From contig OY970271.1 of NCBI GenBank assembly GCA_963715745.1, positions 62,001-126,000 on the forward strand: 64,000 bases of DNA, read 5' to 3'. A program made the position numbers and the translations under genes. Source of the stretch: CAWGJF01 sp963715745. GTDB lineage: Bacteria; Bacteroidota; Ignavibacteria; Ignavibacteriales; Ignavibacteriaceae. A model generated the notes under the pieces. It saw nothing but the letters and a program-made list of their open reading frames with translations, did no database searches and was not told the DNA's origin. This document shows, one piece after another, positions 1 through 8,820 of this stretch. Positions within the stretch are counted from its first letter, which is position 1; every line of letters starts with the position of its first letter.

Positions 1-1111
1 CCTCAACTTTCTTTTCTTCTTTTGGAGGAGGTGAGTTTTCAATTTGTGAAGCCTGCTCTGTTTCAGTAGTTTTATTTTTATCAGTTTCTTCTATTGGGGC
101 TTCAATAATTTTAGGAGATTCTATAGGAGGAATGATTTTTCCCTTCTCCTTTGATGTTACTTTTTTATTATCATTATTTTCAGATTCTTTCTTACCTGTA
201 TCATTTTTCTTAGAATCTTTTTTTTGTGTTTCTATTTTATCAGTATTTATAACAGGATTGTTTACAGGTTTTTTAACCTGATCGGAATTTGCTTCATTTT
301 CATTTGTCAAAGTACTGTTTGGATCAAGCTGCTCAACATTTTGAACTGAGACCACTCCGTTTTGTTCATCAGGTTTTACAATACTGTTTGAGACAAGAAG
401 TTTATTTTCAGTTTTTGCTGCTACTGTTTGCTCTTCTAATTTATCACCGGAAGACTCAAAGTACATAAATCCTATTACAACAATAGTTACTGTAAATAAG
501 CTTGCGGCTAAGGCTAAAACTTTTTTGAAACTTTTACGTTTAGGTTTTCTTACAACACTTTGTCTTATAGGTTTAATATTTTCATTCGTTTCTTTTCGAA
601 CAGGTTTTTTTTCCTGTTTTTCAACATGAGATGTTTCTTTAAGTTGTTCTCTTATTTTTGAAACTCTTGATTTTACCTCTTCAAAATCTTTTGAATGATT
701 GAATATGCTTAAAGAACTTAGGTCCGGATCTTTAAATGATAAAGTTTCCTCACGATGTTTTTTAGTTTGAACAGGTTCACTGTTTACAGATATAGTTTCA
801 GTTACAGTTTCAGCTGTTTCTTCTATTTGAATAGTTTCATCATCGATATTTAAAGTATTTTCATCAACTACCGGTTTTTTATCAACTTTCTTTTGAAGTT
901 CTGCCATCACAAGTTCTTTTAACTTTGGAGATGGAATTTCCTGCTTAACTGTTACAGCAAAAAGTGTAGCAAGGTTTTGATAATCCCCCAATAACTTCCA
1001 GGGAAAATCCTTATGAGTCTGCATTAATTTTAAAAGTTCAGCAGAATCTTTATCATTTAGGTTGCCAAGTGCATTCAACTTGATAAGTTCTGTCGTTCTC
1101 TGATTTTCCAT
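1..1111 (-). CDS. Probable membrane-anchored anti-sigma factor (partial, runs off window start)
   Basis: The frame is open from an ATG at 1111 to the window edge (370 codons, no stop), so the C-terminus is missing. The start lies 5 bp after the stop of the sigma-factor gene, the usual layout for a sigma factor and its anti-sigma. The N-terminal ~95 residues (MENQRTTELIKLNALGNLND...) would be cytoplasmic and could bind sigma. A charged linker follows, then one membrane helix at about residues 195-217, then a Lys/Glu/Asn/Pro-rich region expected outside the inner membrane. I see no Cys/His zinc cluster, so it is not a classical ZAS protein. The function is inferred mainly from position and topology. 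Confidence 0.7.
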   Translation of the reverse strand, partial: MENQRTTELIKLNALGNLNDKDSAELLKLMQTHKDFPWKLLGDYQNLATLFAVTVKQEIPSPKLKELVMAELQKKVDKKPVVDENTLNIDDETIQIEETAETVTETISVNSEPVQTKKHREETLSFKDPDLSSLSIFNHSKDFEEVKSRVSKIREQLKETSHVEKQEKKPVRKETNENIKPIRQSVVRKPKRKSFKKVLALAASLFTVTIVVIGFMYFESSGDKLEEQTVAAKTENKLLVSNSIVKPDEQNGVVSVQNVEQLDPNSTLTNENEANSDQVKKPVNNPVINTDKIETQKKDSKKNDTGKKESENNDNKKVTSKEKGKIIPPIESPKIIEAPIEETDKNKTTETEQASQIENSPPPKEEKKVE

Positions 1112-1116
1112 TATTT

Positions 1117-1695
1117 CTAATTTGTTTGCTTTAAGTGATCAAATAGACTCCCCATTGCTACCTGTAACTTTGTTCTTACTGTAGGTGCAGGGATGTGAAG
1201 TTGTTCTGCTATTTCAGTTTCATTCATTCCTTCAAAATAAATCAGGTTAAGAACAAATCTTTGTGCCTCTGTCAGCTTGTCAAAACCTTCCTCAATGGTA
1301 TTCTTCATTTTGAAGACTTTATCAATATCAAGAGGTTGGATTTCCTGTGAAAGATTAGGAATGATATTCAGTTGTTCATATTCATCTGTGTATGGCGGCA
1401 GTTCACAATTTACTTTTTTCCTTTTCAAGGTATCCATTGTTTTATTTCTTACCAGTGTAACAAGCCATGTATAAACATTGTTTGTCCTGAAATCGAAGTC
1501 ATCTATTCTATTCCAAAGAATAATAAAAACATCCACTAAAATATTTTCTGCAAGCTCCTGCTCGCGCACAATCTTTTTAATAAATGAATAAATTAAAGGT
1601 GAGTAACGATCATAAATTAATTCAAATGCACTGACATCATTGCCAGCTATTTTTGACATTAATTCACTGTCTTTTTGAGATTGTAATGTAACCAA
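1117..1695 (-). CDS. ECF-type RNA polymerase sigma factor
   Basis: Sigma-70 family protein with region 2 (SAFELIYDRYSPLIYSFI, then a DVFIILWNRIDDFD stretch) and region 4 (LTEAQRFVLNLIYFEGMNETEIAEQLHIPAPTVRTKL, the helix-turn-helix that reads the -35). It directs transcription of a small regulon under control of the adjacent anti-sigma. A longer frame opens at 1758, but I place the start at the TTG at 1695. A GGAGG Shine-Dalgarno at 1703-1707 lies 7 nt upstream of it, and the protein then begins LVTLQSQKDSEL, the normal length before region 2 (192 aa). It diverges from alaS, leaving a 152-bp shared upstream region. Confidence 0.9.
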   Translation of the reverse strand: MVTLQSQKDSELMSKIAGNDVSAFELIYDRYSPLIYSFIKKIVREQELAENILVDVFIILWNRIDDFDFRTNNVYTWLVTLVRNKTMDTLKRKKVNCELPPYTDEYEQLNIIPNLSQEIQPLDIDKVFKMKNTIEEGFDKLTEAQRFVLNLIYFEGMNETEIAEQLHIPAPTVRTKLQVAMGSLFDHLKQTN

Positions 1696-1847
1696 CCAGA
1701 AACCTCCGAATTTATAAGCACCAATGTTCATTTTTGAGATTCCAGCATAAAAAAGCAATTTTCATACCGTACTTATTACCTAAATGCGATTCATGCTTAC
1801 TTCTCATTTTGTTATTTTTACTGTTTAGAAATTCAAATAAGGTAAAA

Positions 1848-4430
1848 ATGACATCTAACGAAATAAGAGATCAGTTTTTAGGTTTCTTTAAAAGTAAACA
1901 ACACAAAATTGTTAACAGTGCTCCGGTAATTCCATTTGATGATCCGACACTGCTTTTTACTAACGCAGGCATGAATCAATTCAAAGATGTTTTCCTCGGA
2001 AATGGAACAAGGGATTATAAACGCGCGGCTGATACACAAAAATGTATTCGGGTTAGCGGCAAACATAACGATCTCGAAGAAGTTGGGCACGATACTTATC
2101 ACCACACTTTTTTTGAGATGCTTGGAAACTGGTCATTTGGCGATTACTATAAATCTGAAGCAATCGAATGGGCCTGGGAACTGCTAACAAAAGTCTGGAA
2201 ACTTCCAAAAGAAAGACTCTGGGCAACTGTATATAAAGATGATGATGAAGCCTTTGAACTCTGGAAAACAAAAACAGATATAAATCCTAAACACATTTTA
2301 AAGTTTGCAGAAAAAGATAACTTTTGGGAAATGGGCGAAACCGGTCCCTGCGGACCTTGCTCTGAAATTCATATAAATCTTGGTGATGATTTTGAAAATC
2401 CGAAGTATGTTAATGCCGGTGTCTCTGAATGTATTGAAATCTGGAATCTTGTCTTTATTCAGTATAACCGGGATGAAAATGGAAAATTGCATGATCTTCC
2501 TTTAAAACACATTGATACAGGAATGGGCTTTGAGCGGATTTGTGCCGTGCTTCAAAAGAAAAATTCTAATTATGACACGGATGTTTTTTCTCCTTTGATA
2601 AATGAAATTTCAAAACTTTCCGAAATTAAATATGATAAAGAAGAAGATAAAATCCCGATGCGTGTGATTGCCGATCACATCCGTACTTTAACTTTTGCAA
2701 TTGCTGATGGTGCAGTTCCCGGTAATGAAGGAAGAGGATATGTTTTAAGAAGAATTCTAAGAAGAGCTTCACGATATGGAAGAAAACTAAACCTGCACGA
2801 ACCCTATATGTTTAAGCTTGTGGATAATCTTGTAAAAAACATGGGACGTGTTTTCCCCGAAATAAAAGAAAAGAAAGAATTCATAAAAAAAATAATTAAA
2901 GCTGAAGAAGAAAGTTTTAATGCAACGCTTGACCGAGGAATTGATCTATTTGATGAAGTCGTAAATAAACTTCAAAATAAAAAAGAGAAAATTATTCCCG
3001 GTGAAGATGTTTTCAGGCTTTACGATACTTTTGGTTTCCCGGTTGACTTAACAAATGTGATGGCCCAGGAAAAAGGACTTTCAATTGATGAAAGTGGTTT
3101 TAATAAATTGATGGAAAAACAGAAAGAAAAAGCGAGAGAAGCGTCAAAAGAAAAATTCAGTTCAGTCAATATTTCTGTTTCAGATCTTTCATCGTTTGAC
3201 TTATCACAAAAAGTAGCATCAAAATTTACAGGTTACGATGAACTCAAATCAGAAGCGATTGTGATAGGTACAAAAAAGGATCAAAAAAATGATTTGATTA
3301 TTCTTGACAAAACACCTTTCTATGTTGAATCGGGCGGACAAATTGACGACTTGGGAAAAATAGTCACCGAGGGAAATTCAGTGGAAATAATTGATGTAAC
3401 AAAGATCGATAATAATATTATTCATGTTGTTGAAAACTCTAAGGAACTTTTATCGAATGGAACAAATGTAATTGCTGAAGTTGATGAAAATCGTCGCTGG
3501 GATATTATGCGGAATCACACTGCCACACATTTTTTGCATTCTGCATTGAGAAAAATTCTTGGAACTCATGTTCATCAGGCAGGCTCTTATGTAGGCCCGG
3601 ACAGGCTTCGTTTTGATTTCACTCATTTTAAAAAACTCAGCACTGAAGAATTAAATGAAATCGAAACTTTAGTTAATGAAGAATTGAGAATTAGTTATCC
3701 TTTGCAGCATCATCGCAATATTCCTTTTGACGAAGCAAAGAAAATGGGCGCGTTGATGTTTTTTGGCGATAAGTATGGTGATCTTGTTAACGTTGTGCAG
3801 TATGGTGAGTTTACCAAAGAGTTTTGTGGCGGGACTCACGTAAAAAACTCATCACAGATCGGGCTGTTTAAAATTGTAAGTGAATCTTCTATTGCCAGCG
3901 GTATAAGAAGAATTGAGGCAATAACTGGAAAAGGTGTTGAAAAATATATTGAGGAGCAGTTTCTGCTTCGCAAAAAAGAGGAAGAAAAAGTTGAAGAGCT
4001 TTTGGACATTAAAAAGAAACTTGAAAAAGAAATTTCCGAGCTAAAACTGCAGGATAAGCTTGGCCAGCTTGACCACATTCTTTCTTTATCATCTGAAGAA
4101 AAGGGAATAAAAATCTACAAAGGAAAAGTACACGCCGATAGTATGGATGAGTTAAAATCATTTGGCGATGAGATGAGAAATAAAATCAAATCTGGTGTGG
4201 GGGTACTGATTGCACAGCTTGAAAATAAAGTTGGAATTGTTGCTATTGTTTCTGATGATCTCATTAAAGAGAAAAAACTAAGTGCAGGAAAAATAGTTGG
4301 GGAATTAGCAAAACTTGTCGGCGGCGGCGGCGGCGGACGTCCACATCTCGCAACAGCTGGCGGCAAGGACATTGCAGGAATTTCTGTTGCAATCAGTAAA
4401 GTAGAAAAAATAGTTGGGAGTTTCTTATAG
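1848..4430 (+). CDS. alaS: Alanine--tRNA ligase
   Basis: Class II aminoacyl-tRNA synthetase charging tRNA-Ala. The protein begins MTSNEIRDQFLGFFKSKQHK, the family N-terminus, so the ATG at 1848 is chosen over the more upstream in-frame start at 1734. The editing domain carries HTATH near residue 556 and the zinc-binding CGGTH near 659. The C-terminal C-Ala/DHHA1 region has a six-glycine run followed by RPHLATAGG near 823, which belongs to the family. Length 860 aa is normal. radA follows after 21 bp and is probably co-transcribed. Confidence 0.97.
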   Translation: MTSNEIRDQFLGFFKSKQHKIVNSAPVIPFDDPTLLFTNAGMNQFKDVFLGNGTRDYKRAADTQKCIRVSGKHNDLEEVGHDTYHHTFFEMLGNWSFGDYYKSEAIEWAWELLTKVWKLPKERLWATVYKDDDEAFELWKTKTDINPKHILKFAEKDNFWEMGETGPCGPCSEIHINLGDDFENPKYVNAGVSECIEIWNLVFIQYNRDENGKLHDLPLKHIDTGMGFERICAVLQKKNSNYDTDVFSPLINEISKLSEIKYDKEEDKIPMRVIADHIRTLTFAIADGAVPGNEGRGYVLRRILRRASRYGRKLNLHEPYMFKLVDNLVKNMGRVFPEIKEKKEFIKKIIKAEEESFNATLDRGIDLFDEVVNKLQNKKEKIIPGEDVFRLYDTFGFPVDLTNVMAQEKGLSIDESGFNKLMEKQKEKAREASKEKFSSVNISVSDLSSFDLSQKVASKFTGYDELKSEAIVIGTKKDQKNDLIILDKTPFYVESGGQIDDLGKIVTEGNSVEIIDVTKIDNNIIHVVENSKELLSNGTNVIAEVDENRRWDIMRNHTATHFLHSALRKILGTHVHQAGSYVGPDRLRFDFTHFKKLSTEELNEIETLVNEELRISYPLQHHRNIPFDEAKKMGALMFFGDKYGDLVNVVQYGEFTKEFCGGTHVKNSSQIGLFKIVSESSIASGIRRIEAITGKGVEKYIEEQFLLRKKEEEKVEELLDIKKKLEKEISELKLQDKLGQLDHILSLSSEEKGIKIYKGKVHADSMDELKSFGDEMRNKIKSGVGVLIAQLENKVGIVAIVSDDLIKEKKLSAGKIVGELAKLVGGGGGGRPHLATAGGKDIAGISVAISKVEKIVGSFL

Positions 4431-4451
4431 AATTTCTTTTGAAAGAATAAA

Positions 4452-5804
4452 TTGTCTAAAACAAAAATAAAATATATCTGTTCAAATTGTGGATACGAAT
4501 CTCTCCGCTGGCTTGGTAAATGTCCTGAATGTGATAGCTGGAATAGCTTTACTGAAGAAATAATAGAAACATCCAAAAGAAAAATCTCCACAGCAAAAAC
4601 GAAAGTAACTGTAACAAGCATTAACGAAATTTCAGCAAGTGAAGAGGACCGGATAAAAACTAACATCGCAGAATTTGACAGGGTTCTCGGCGGCGGACTT
4701 ATGCCTGGCTCTGTAATTCTTCTTGGCGGTGACCCGGGAATCGGAAAATCTACACTTGCAATGCAGGCTGCTGCAAACGTAAAAGAAAAAGTTCTTTATG
4801 TAACCGGCGAAGAATCAGAAAAACAAATAAAACTCAGGTCATCAAGACTTAATTTAAAATCTGAAAACTTTTTTGTATTTCCTGAAACTGATCTTGCACA
4901 TATTATAGCAGCAATTAATAATGTTGAGCCCGCCGTTGTTGTAATTGACTCAATTCAGACAATGTACAGAGCAGAACTGGAAAACTCTCCCGGAACAATA
5001 ACTCAAATCAGGGAATGCACCTCCCTGCTTATGGAAGAAGCGAAAAAGAAACAATATTGTGTTATCATAATCGGTCATGTTACAAAAGAAGGAATGATTG
5101 CAGGCCCGAAAATTCTTGAACACATTGTCGATACAGTAATTCAGTTTGAAGGGGAAACAAATCACACTTTTAGAATTTTAAGATCATCAAAAAACCGATT
5201 TGGCAGCACAAATGAAATCGGAATTTTTGAAATGAGTGAAAACGGATTGCGTGAAGTAAAAAATCCAAGTGAACTTTTTTTAAGCGAAAGAGACAGGAAA
5301 ATTCCCGGTTCTGTTGTCACGTCGACCATTGAAGGGACAAGACCCATATTACTGGAAGTTCAGGCGCTAGTTACTCCATCAAATTTTGGATATCCGCAAA
5401 GAGTTACAACAGGATTTGATCAAAGGCGGCTTTCAATTCTTTTAGCGGTTCTTGAAAAAAGAGCGCACCTGCCTGTTTCTGCAAATAATGTTTTCATAAA
5501 CATGGCTGGCGGTGTCCGGATTTCCGAGCCTGCTGTTGATCTTGCAGTTTGCTTAAGTATTGTTTCCAGTCTGAAAGATAAAATCATAGATAACCAGACA
5601 GTCGTAATAGGAGAAATCGGACTTGGTGGTGAAGTTAGAAGTGTGGGAAATATAGAAAAGCGAATCCAGGAAGCCGAAAAACTTGGGTTTAAAAGTGTTG
5701 TAATACCAGTAAATAATTCAAAGAAACTGCAGGTAAATGGTAAAATAAACATCATCCCGGTTGAAAATTTAACCAGTGTTTTAAATCAATTGTTAGTTAT
5801 CTGA
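4452..5804 (+). CDS. radA: DNA repair protein RadA
   Basis: RecA-like ATPase involved in branch migration during recombination. It shows the N-terminal C4 zinc ribbon (C10-x2-C13 and C24-x2-C27), Walker A GGDPGIGKST near 92-101, the RadA-specific KNRFG motif near 247-251, and a C-terminal Lon-protease-like domain. At 450 aa it is the usual length. Translation starts at a TTG; the start is fixed by the distance to the zinc ribbon. Confidence 0.96.
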   Translation: MSKTKIKYICSNCGYESLRWLGKCPECDSWNSFTEEIIETSKRKISTAKTKVTVTSINEISASEEDRIKTNIAEFDRVLGGGLMPGSVILLGGDPGIGKSTLAMQAAANVKEKVLYVTGEESEKQIKLRSSRLNLKSENFFVFPETDLAHIIAAINNVEPAVVVIDSIQTMYRAELENSPGTITQIRECTSLLMEEAKKKQYCVIIIGHVTKEGMIAGPKILEHIVDTVIQFEGETNHTFRILRSSKNRFGSTNEIGIFEMSENGLREVKNPSELFLSERDRKIPGSVVTSTIEGTRPILLEVQALVTPSNFGYPQRVTTGFDQRRLSILLAVLEKRAHLPVSANNVFINMAGGVRISEPAVDLAVCLSIVSSLKDKIIDNQTVVIGEIGLGGEVRSVGNIEKRIQEAEKLGFKSVVIPVNNSKKLQVNGKINIIPVENLTSVLNQLLVI

Positions 5805-6052
5805 TTCTGATAATAATATACTACTTAAAAAGTGACCGGTAAATTATTTAATCAGGAAGAAGTGCTATTAAACCAAATTTAATTAAAGACACTGGAAATT
5901 GTGGTGGTTCTTCCTTTAATATTATTATAAATATTATTCTCAGAAGATCCGGCTCTGAATAAAAATTATGTTTTGTTTATTAATTCAGAATTGTTATGTT
6001 ATTTCAGCGTCGTTTGGACGCATTTTGTTCAACTAATTAAAAGGTTCTTTTT

Positions 6053-6304
6053 GTGAGTAACAAGTTATTTGTCGGTAACCTTCCCTGGGCAGTCAATGAC
6101 GATGGTCTGAAGGATATTTTTGCTCCTCATGGGAAAATCGTTTCTGCGAAGGTTATCTTTGACCGCAAGACCAACAGGTCTAAAGGTTTCGGTTTTGTTG
6201 AGATGGAATCGGAATCTGAAGCAGAAGCTGCCATTAAAGCTCTTAACGGTTCTGAAATGAATGGCAGGAATATTATTGTTAACCTAGCAAGAAACAATTC
6301 CTGA
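6053..6304 (+). CDS. Small RRM-domain RNA-binding protein
   Basis: An 83-aa protein that is essentially one RNA recognition motif. RNP2 is KLFVGNLPW near the N-terminus and RNP1 is KGFGFVEM near the middle. Such single-RRM proteins in Bacteroidota, Chlorobi and cyanobacteria bind single-stranded RNA and are often cold- or stress-linked. The start is GTG with AAAAGG 7-8 nt upstream. The preceding ~250 bp (5805-6052) hold no gene and may be a long 5' leader, as is common for RNA-binding and cold-shock genes; that is inference. A strong terminator follows. Confidence 0.93.
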   Translation: MSNKLFVGNLPWAVNDDGLKDIFAPHGKIVSAKVIFDRKTNRSKGFGFVEMESESEAEAAIKALNGSEMNGRNIIVNLARNNS

Positions 6305-6327
6305 TCAGGCATTCAGTTTACAACCAG

Positions 6328-6354
6328 GGCGCTCGGTACCGGGCGCCTTTTTTT
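6328..6354 (+). terminator. Rho-independent terminator of the RRM gene
   Basis: Almost perfect GC-rich dyad GGCGCTCGGTACCGGGCGCC at 6328-6347 (one T-G wobble), followed directly by seven T. It lies 23 bp after the RRM stop. Confidence 0.93.
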
Positions 6355-6446
6355 ATACATTTCATAACATTTTTATTACATCTGATATTTTACCTGCTTA
6401 ATTTTCAACTACAAATATTTTCACTTTTTTATCTTATTAACAAAGT

Positions 6447-8819
6447 ATGAAGTTTTATTCTGTTCTACTGGTTCTGATAATATACACTCTCACCACAATT
6501 TCAATCTTTTCACAACAAAAAAAAATCTCAATTATTTCTAAGGTTCATAATCTACCTGAAAACTCTGAAGTGTTCATTTGTGGAAACACAACAGAATTAG
6601 GTCAATGGAACACAATGCTTAAGATGGATAAAGGATCCGATAAAGAATGGCGATACAATCTTAAAGCAGACACAGGTGACACTTTGTTATTTAAATTTAC
6701 CCGAGGTGATTGGAACTCAGAAGCAGTTGATTCAAATAATCTTGAGTTTCCAAATTTCACTTACGTTGTTAAAAATGACACAACATTAATTTATAAAATT
6801 CCAAACTGGCGTGACCAGGTTATTCAAAATATAATTATCTCACCGGAACGCTTAAAAAATAAATCCGGCTTTCTTGAATTGTTTGAAGGATGGATATATA
6901 AAATCGGAGATGATTCAACCTGGAAAGATCCTGTGTTTAATGATTCCGATTGGAAATCTATCAATCCTGCTTTAAATAAGGATGATATTAAAGATTTAAA
7001 TTGGACTGGAAATATCTGGTTCAGAAATCACATTTTTGTTGATTCAACACTCTGGAATCAGCCATTTGGTTTTCTGTTCACCTGCACAGGTGCTGCCGAA
7101 ATTTATCTGGACGGAAATTTACTTTACAGGTTTGGAATAGTAGGAAATTCAAAAGAAACAGAAAAAGTTTATACTGAAAGAACACCACGTCACATTGTTT
7201 TTAGTACAGGTAAAGAACATTTGCTCGCTGTCCGCTATTCAAATCATCATTTCAAAGAATTGATGAATTATAATATAATGTCAGGATTTTATTCAATGAT
7301 TGGTGAGTTGGATCAGCTTATAACTAACCGGGTGCAGAATGTACGGGAGCTTACTATAAATCAGCTTGGATTCGGAGCTTTCGTTCTTGCCTTTGCTGTA
7401 ATGCATCTTCTTTTATTTCTTTTTTATCCCGAAGCAAAAGAAAACTTATTTTATTCTGTGTCGATGATTTCATTTGCAGCAATAATTTTTACTGGTTTGC
7501 AAAATAATTTTGTTGATTCAGTTCAGACTATGATTATTGTTTCGGTAATTAATTCAGTTTCAATTCAAATGGCAATTCTGTTTGGTTTGCTTACAGTGTA
7601 TGCAAGCTCTTACCAAAAGATACCAAAACCAGCATATGTTTTTATTATTCTGTCAACAATTTTTATCCTTCAAACAATATTTTTCCCCGAACCTCAGGGT
7701 GTTACTGCAGATTATATTTTTTATGGTTATTCAATAATATTGACTTTAGAACTATTCAGGGTTGTTATAAGATCCATTTTTCATAAAGACCATAAAGGCT
7801 GGGGATGGTTGACCGGAGTAGGATTTATTATCGCCATCATTTTTATTGCGTACCAGATATTAATTTTAACACATATTATTACACAGCCATTGTTTGGGCT
7901 GAATATCGTTTATGTTTATGGAATAGTGATATTTGCAATTACAGTTTCAATCAATCTTTCAAAAATAATTTCCGATACAAACTCAAATCTACAACGGCAG
8001 CTTATACAGGTTAAAGAGCTTTCTCAAAAAACCATTGAGCAGGAAAGAAAAGCAAAAGAAGAGGAAGTAAGCAGAAGAATTCTTGAAGCGGATAATGAAA
8101 GAAAAACGAAGGAGCTGGAAGAAGCAAGGAAATTGCAGCTCTCAATGCTGCCTAAAAATATTCCTGAAATTCCGAATCTTGAAATTGCTGTTTATATGAA
8201 ACCGGCAAACGAAGTTGGCGGAGATTATTATGATTTCAAATACGATAAAAATAATTCTCTGTTAATAGCAATTGGAGATGCAACAGGACACGGTATGCAG
8301 GCAGGAACAATGGTTGCAACAATTAAAGGTCTTTTCAGTGCCGATAGTATGAACACTGATATTTCTGAATTCCTGAACAAAAGCAATACAATAATTCGTG
8401 AAATGCACCTCGGAAATTTATTTATGGCAATGCTGCTTGTAAGAATTGAGGGAAACAAAATTACGTTTTCATCTGCAGGTATGCCCCCTGCCCTAATTTG
8501 CAGGTCAAAGGAACAAACAGTGGAAGAAATCAGAATGCAGGCATTGCCTCTTGGCAATCCTTCCGGGTTTGAATATTTCAAAAAAACTGCTGAGCTTGGA
8601 AAAGGAGACACATTGCTTTTGATGTCTGATGGTTTTCCTGAATTATTTAATCATCAAAAAGAAATTCTGGATTATGATAAAGCTGCGAAAATATTTAAAT
8701 CAGTTGCCGATAAATCTCCTGATGAAATTATCAAATCACTTTTAAAAGCTGCAGAGGAATGGAAATCCGGAGTGAACCAGGAAGATGATATTACTTTTAT
8801 TGTTGTTAAAATGAAATAG
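6447..8819 (+). CDS. Membrane sensor phosphatase: CBM20-like, 7TM and SpoIIE-type PP2C domains
   Basis: A 790-aa protein. The signal peptide is followed by a CBM20-like starch-binding fold at about residues 25-115 (EVFICGNTTELGQWN). Next comes a galactose-binding-like segment at ~135-280 (FEGWIYKIGDDSTWKDPVF...FRNHIFV), about seven membrane helices at ~305-505 (7TMR-DISM style), a charged coiled coil at ~510-560, and a SpoIIE-type Ser/Thr phosphatase. The phosphatase acidic motifs are GGDYYDF near 590, GDATGHGMQAG near 608, MSDGFPE near 724 and EDDITF near 780. Such proteins dephosphorylate anti-sigma antagonists in partner-switching pathways. A carbohydrate-sensing role is inference. No partner gene is adjacent. 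Confidence 0.88.
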   Translation: MKFYSVLLVLIIYTLTTISIFSQQKKISIISKVHNLPENSEVFICGNTTELGQWNTMLKMDKGSDKEWRYNLKADTGDTLLFKFTRGDWNSEAVDSNNLEFPNFTYVVKNDTTLIYKIPNWRDQVIQNIIISPERLKNKSGFLELFEGWIYKIGDDSTWKDPVFNDSDWKSINPALNKDDIKDLNWTGNIWFRNHIFVDSTLWNQPFGFLFTCTGAAEIYLDGNLLYRFGIVGNSKETEKVYTERTPRHIVFSTGKEHLLAVRYSNHHFKELMNYNIMSGFYSMIGELDQLITNRVQNVRELTINQLGFGAFVLAFAVMHLLLFLFYPEAKENLFYSVSMISFAAIIFTGLQNNFVDSVQTMIIVSVINSVSIQMAILFGLLTVYASSYQKIPKPAYVFIILSTIFILQTIFFPEPQGVTADYIFYGYSIILTLELFRVVIRSIFHKDHKGWGWLTGVGFIIAIIFIAYQILILTHIITQPLFGLNIVYVYGIVIFAITVSINLSKIISDTNSNLQRQLIQVKELSQKTIEQERKAKEEEVSRRILEADNERKTKELEEARKLQLSMLPKNIPEIPNLEIAVYMKPANEVGGDYYDFKYDKNNSLLIAIGDATGHGMQAGTMVATIKGLFSADSMNTDISEFLNKSNTIIREMHLGNLFMAMLLVRIEGNKITFSSAGMPPALICRSKEQTVEEIRMQALPLGNPSGFEYFKKTAELGKGDTLLLMSDGFPELFNHQKEILDYDKAAKIFKSVADKSPDEIIKSLLKAAEEWKSGVNQEDDITFIVVKMK

Positions 8820-8820
8820 T

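Noticed and set aside
1734..1847. Upstream extension of alaS by 38 codons
   Set aside because: The extra sequence is hydrophobic and unlike any AlaRS; the family N-terminus starts exactly at the ATG at 1848.
4115..4666. 183-codon open frame on the minus strand
   Set aside because: It spans the end of alaS and the start of radA, both conserved; its sequence is the Ser/Pro-rich antisense of Glu/Lys/Gly codons.
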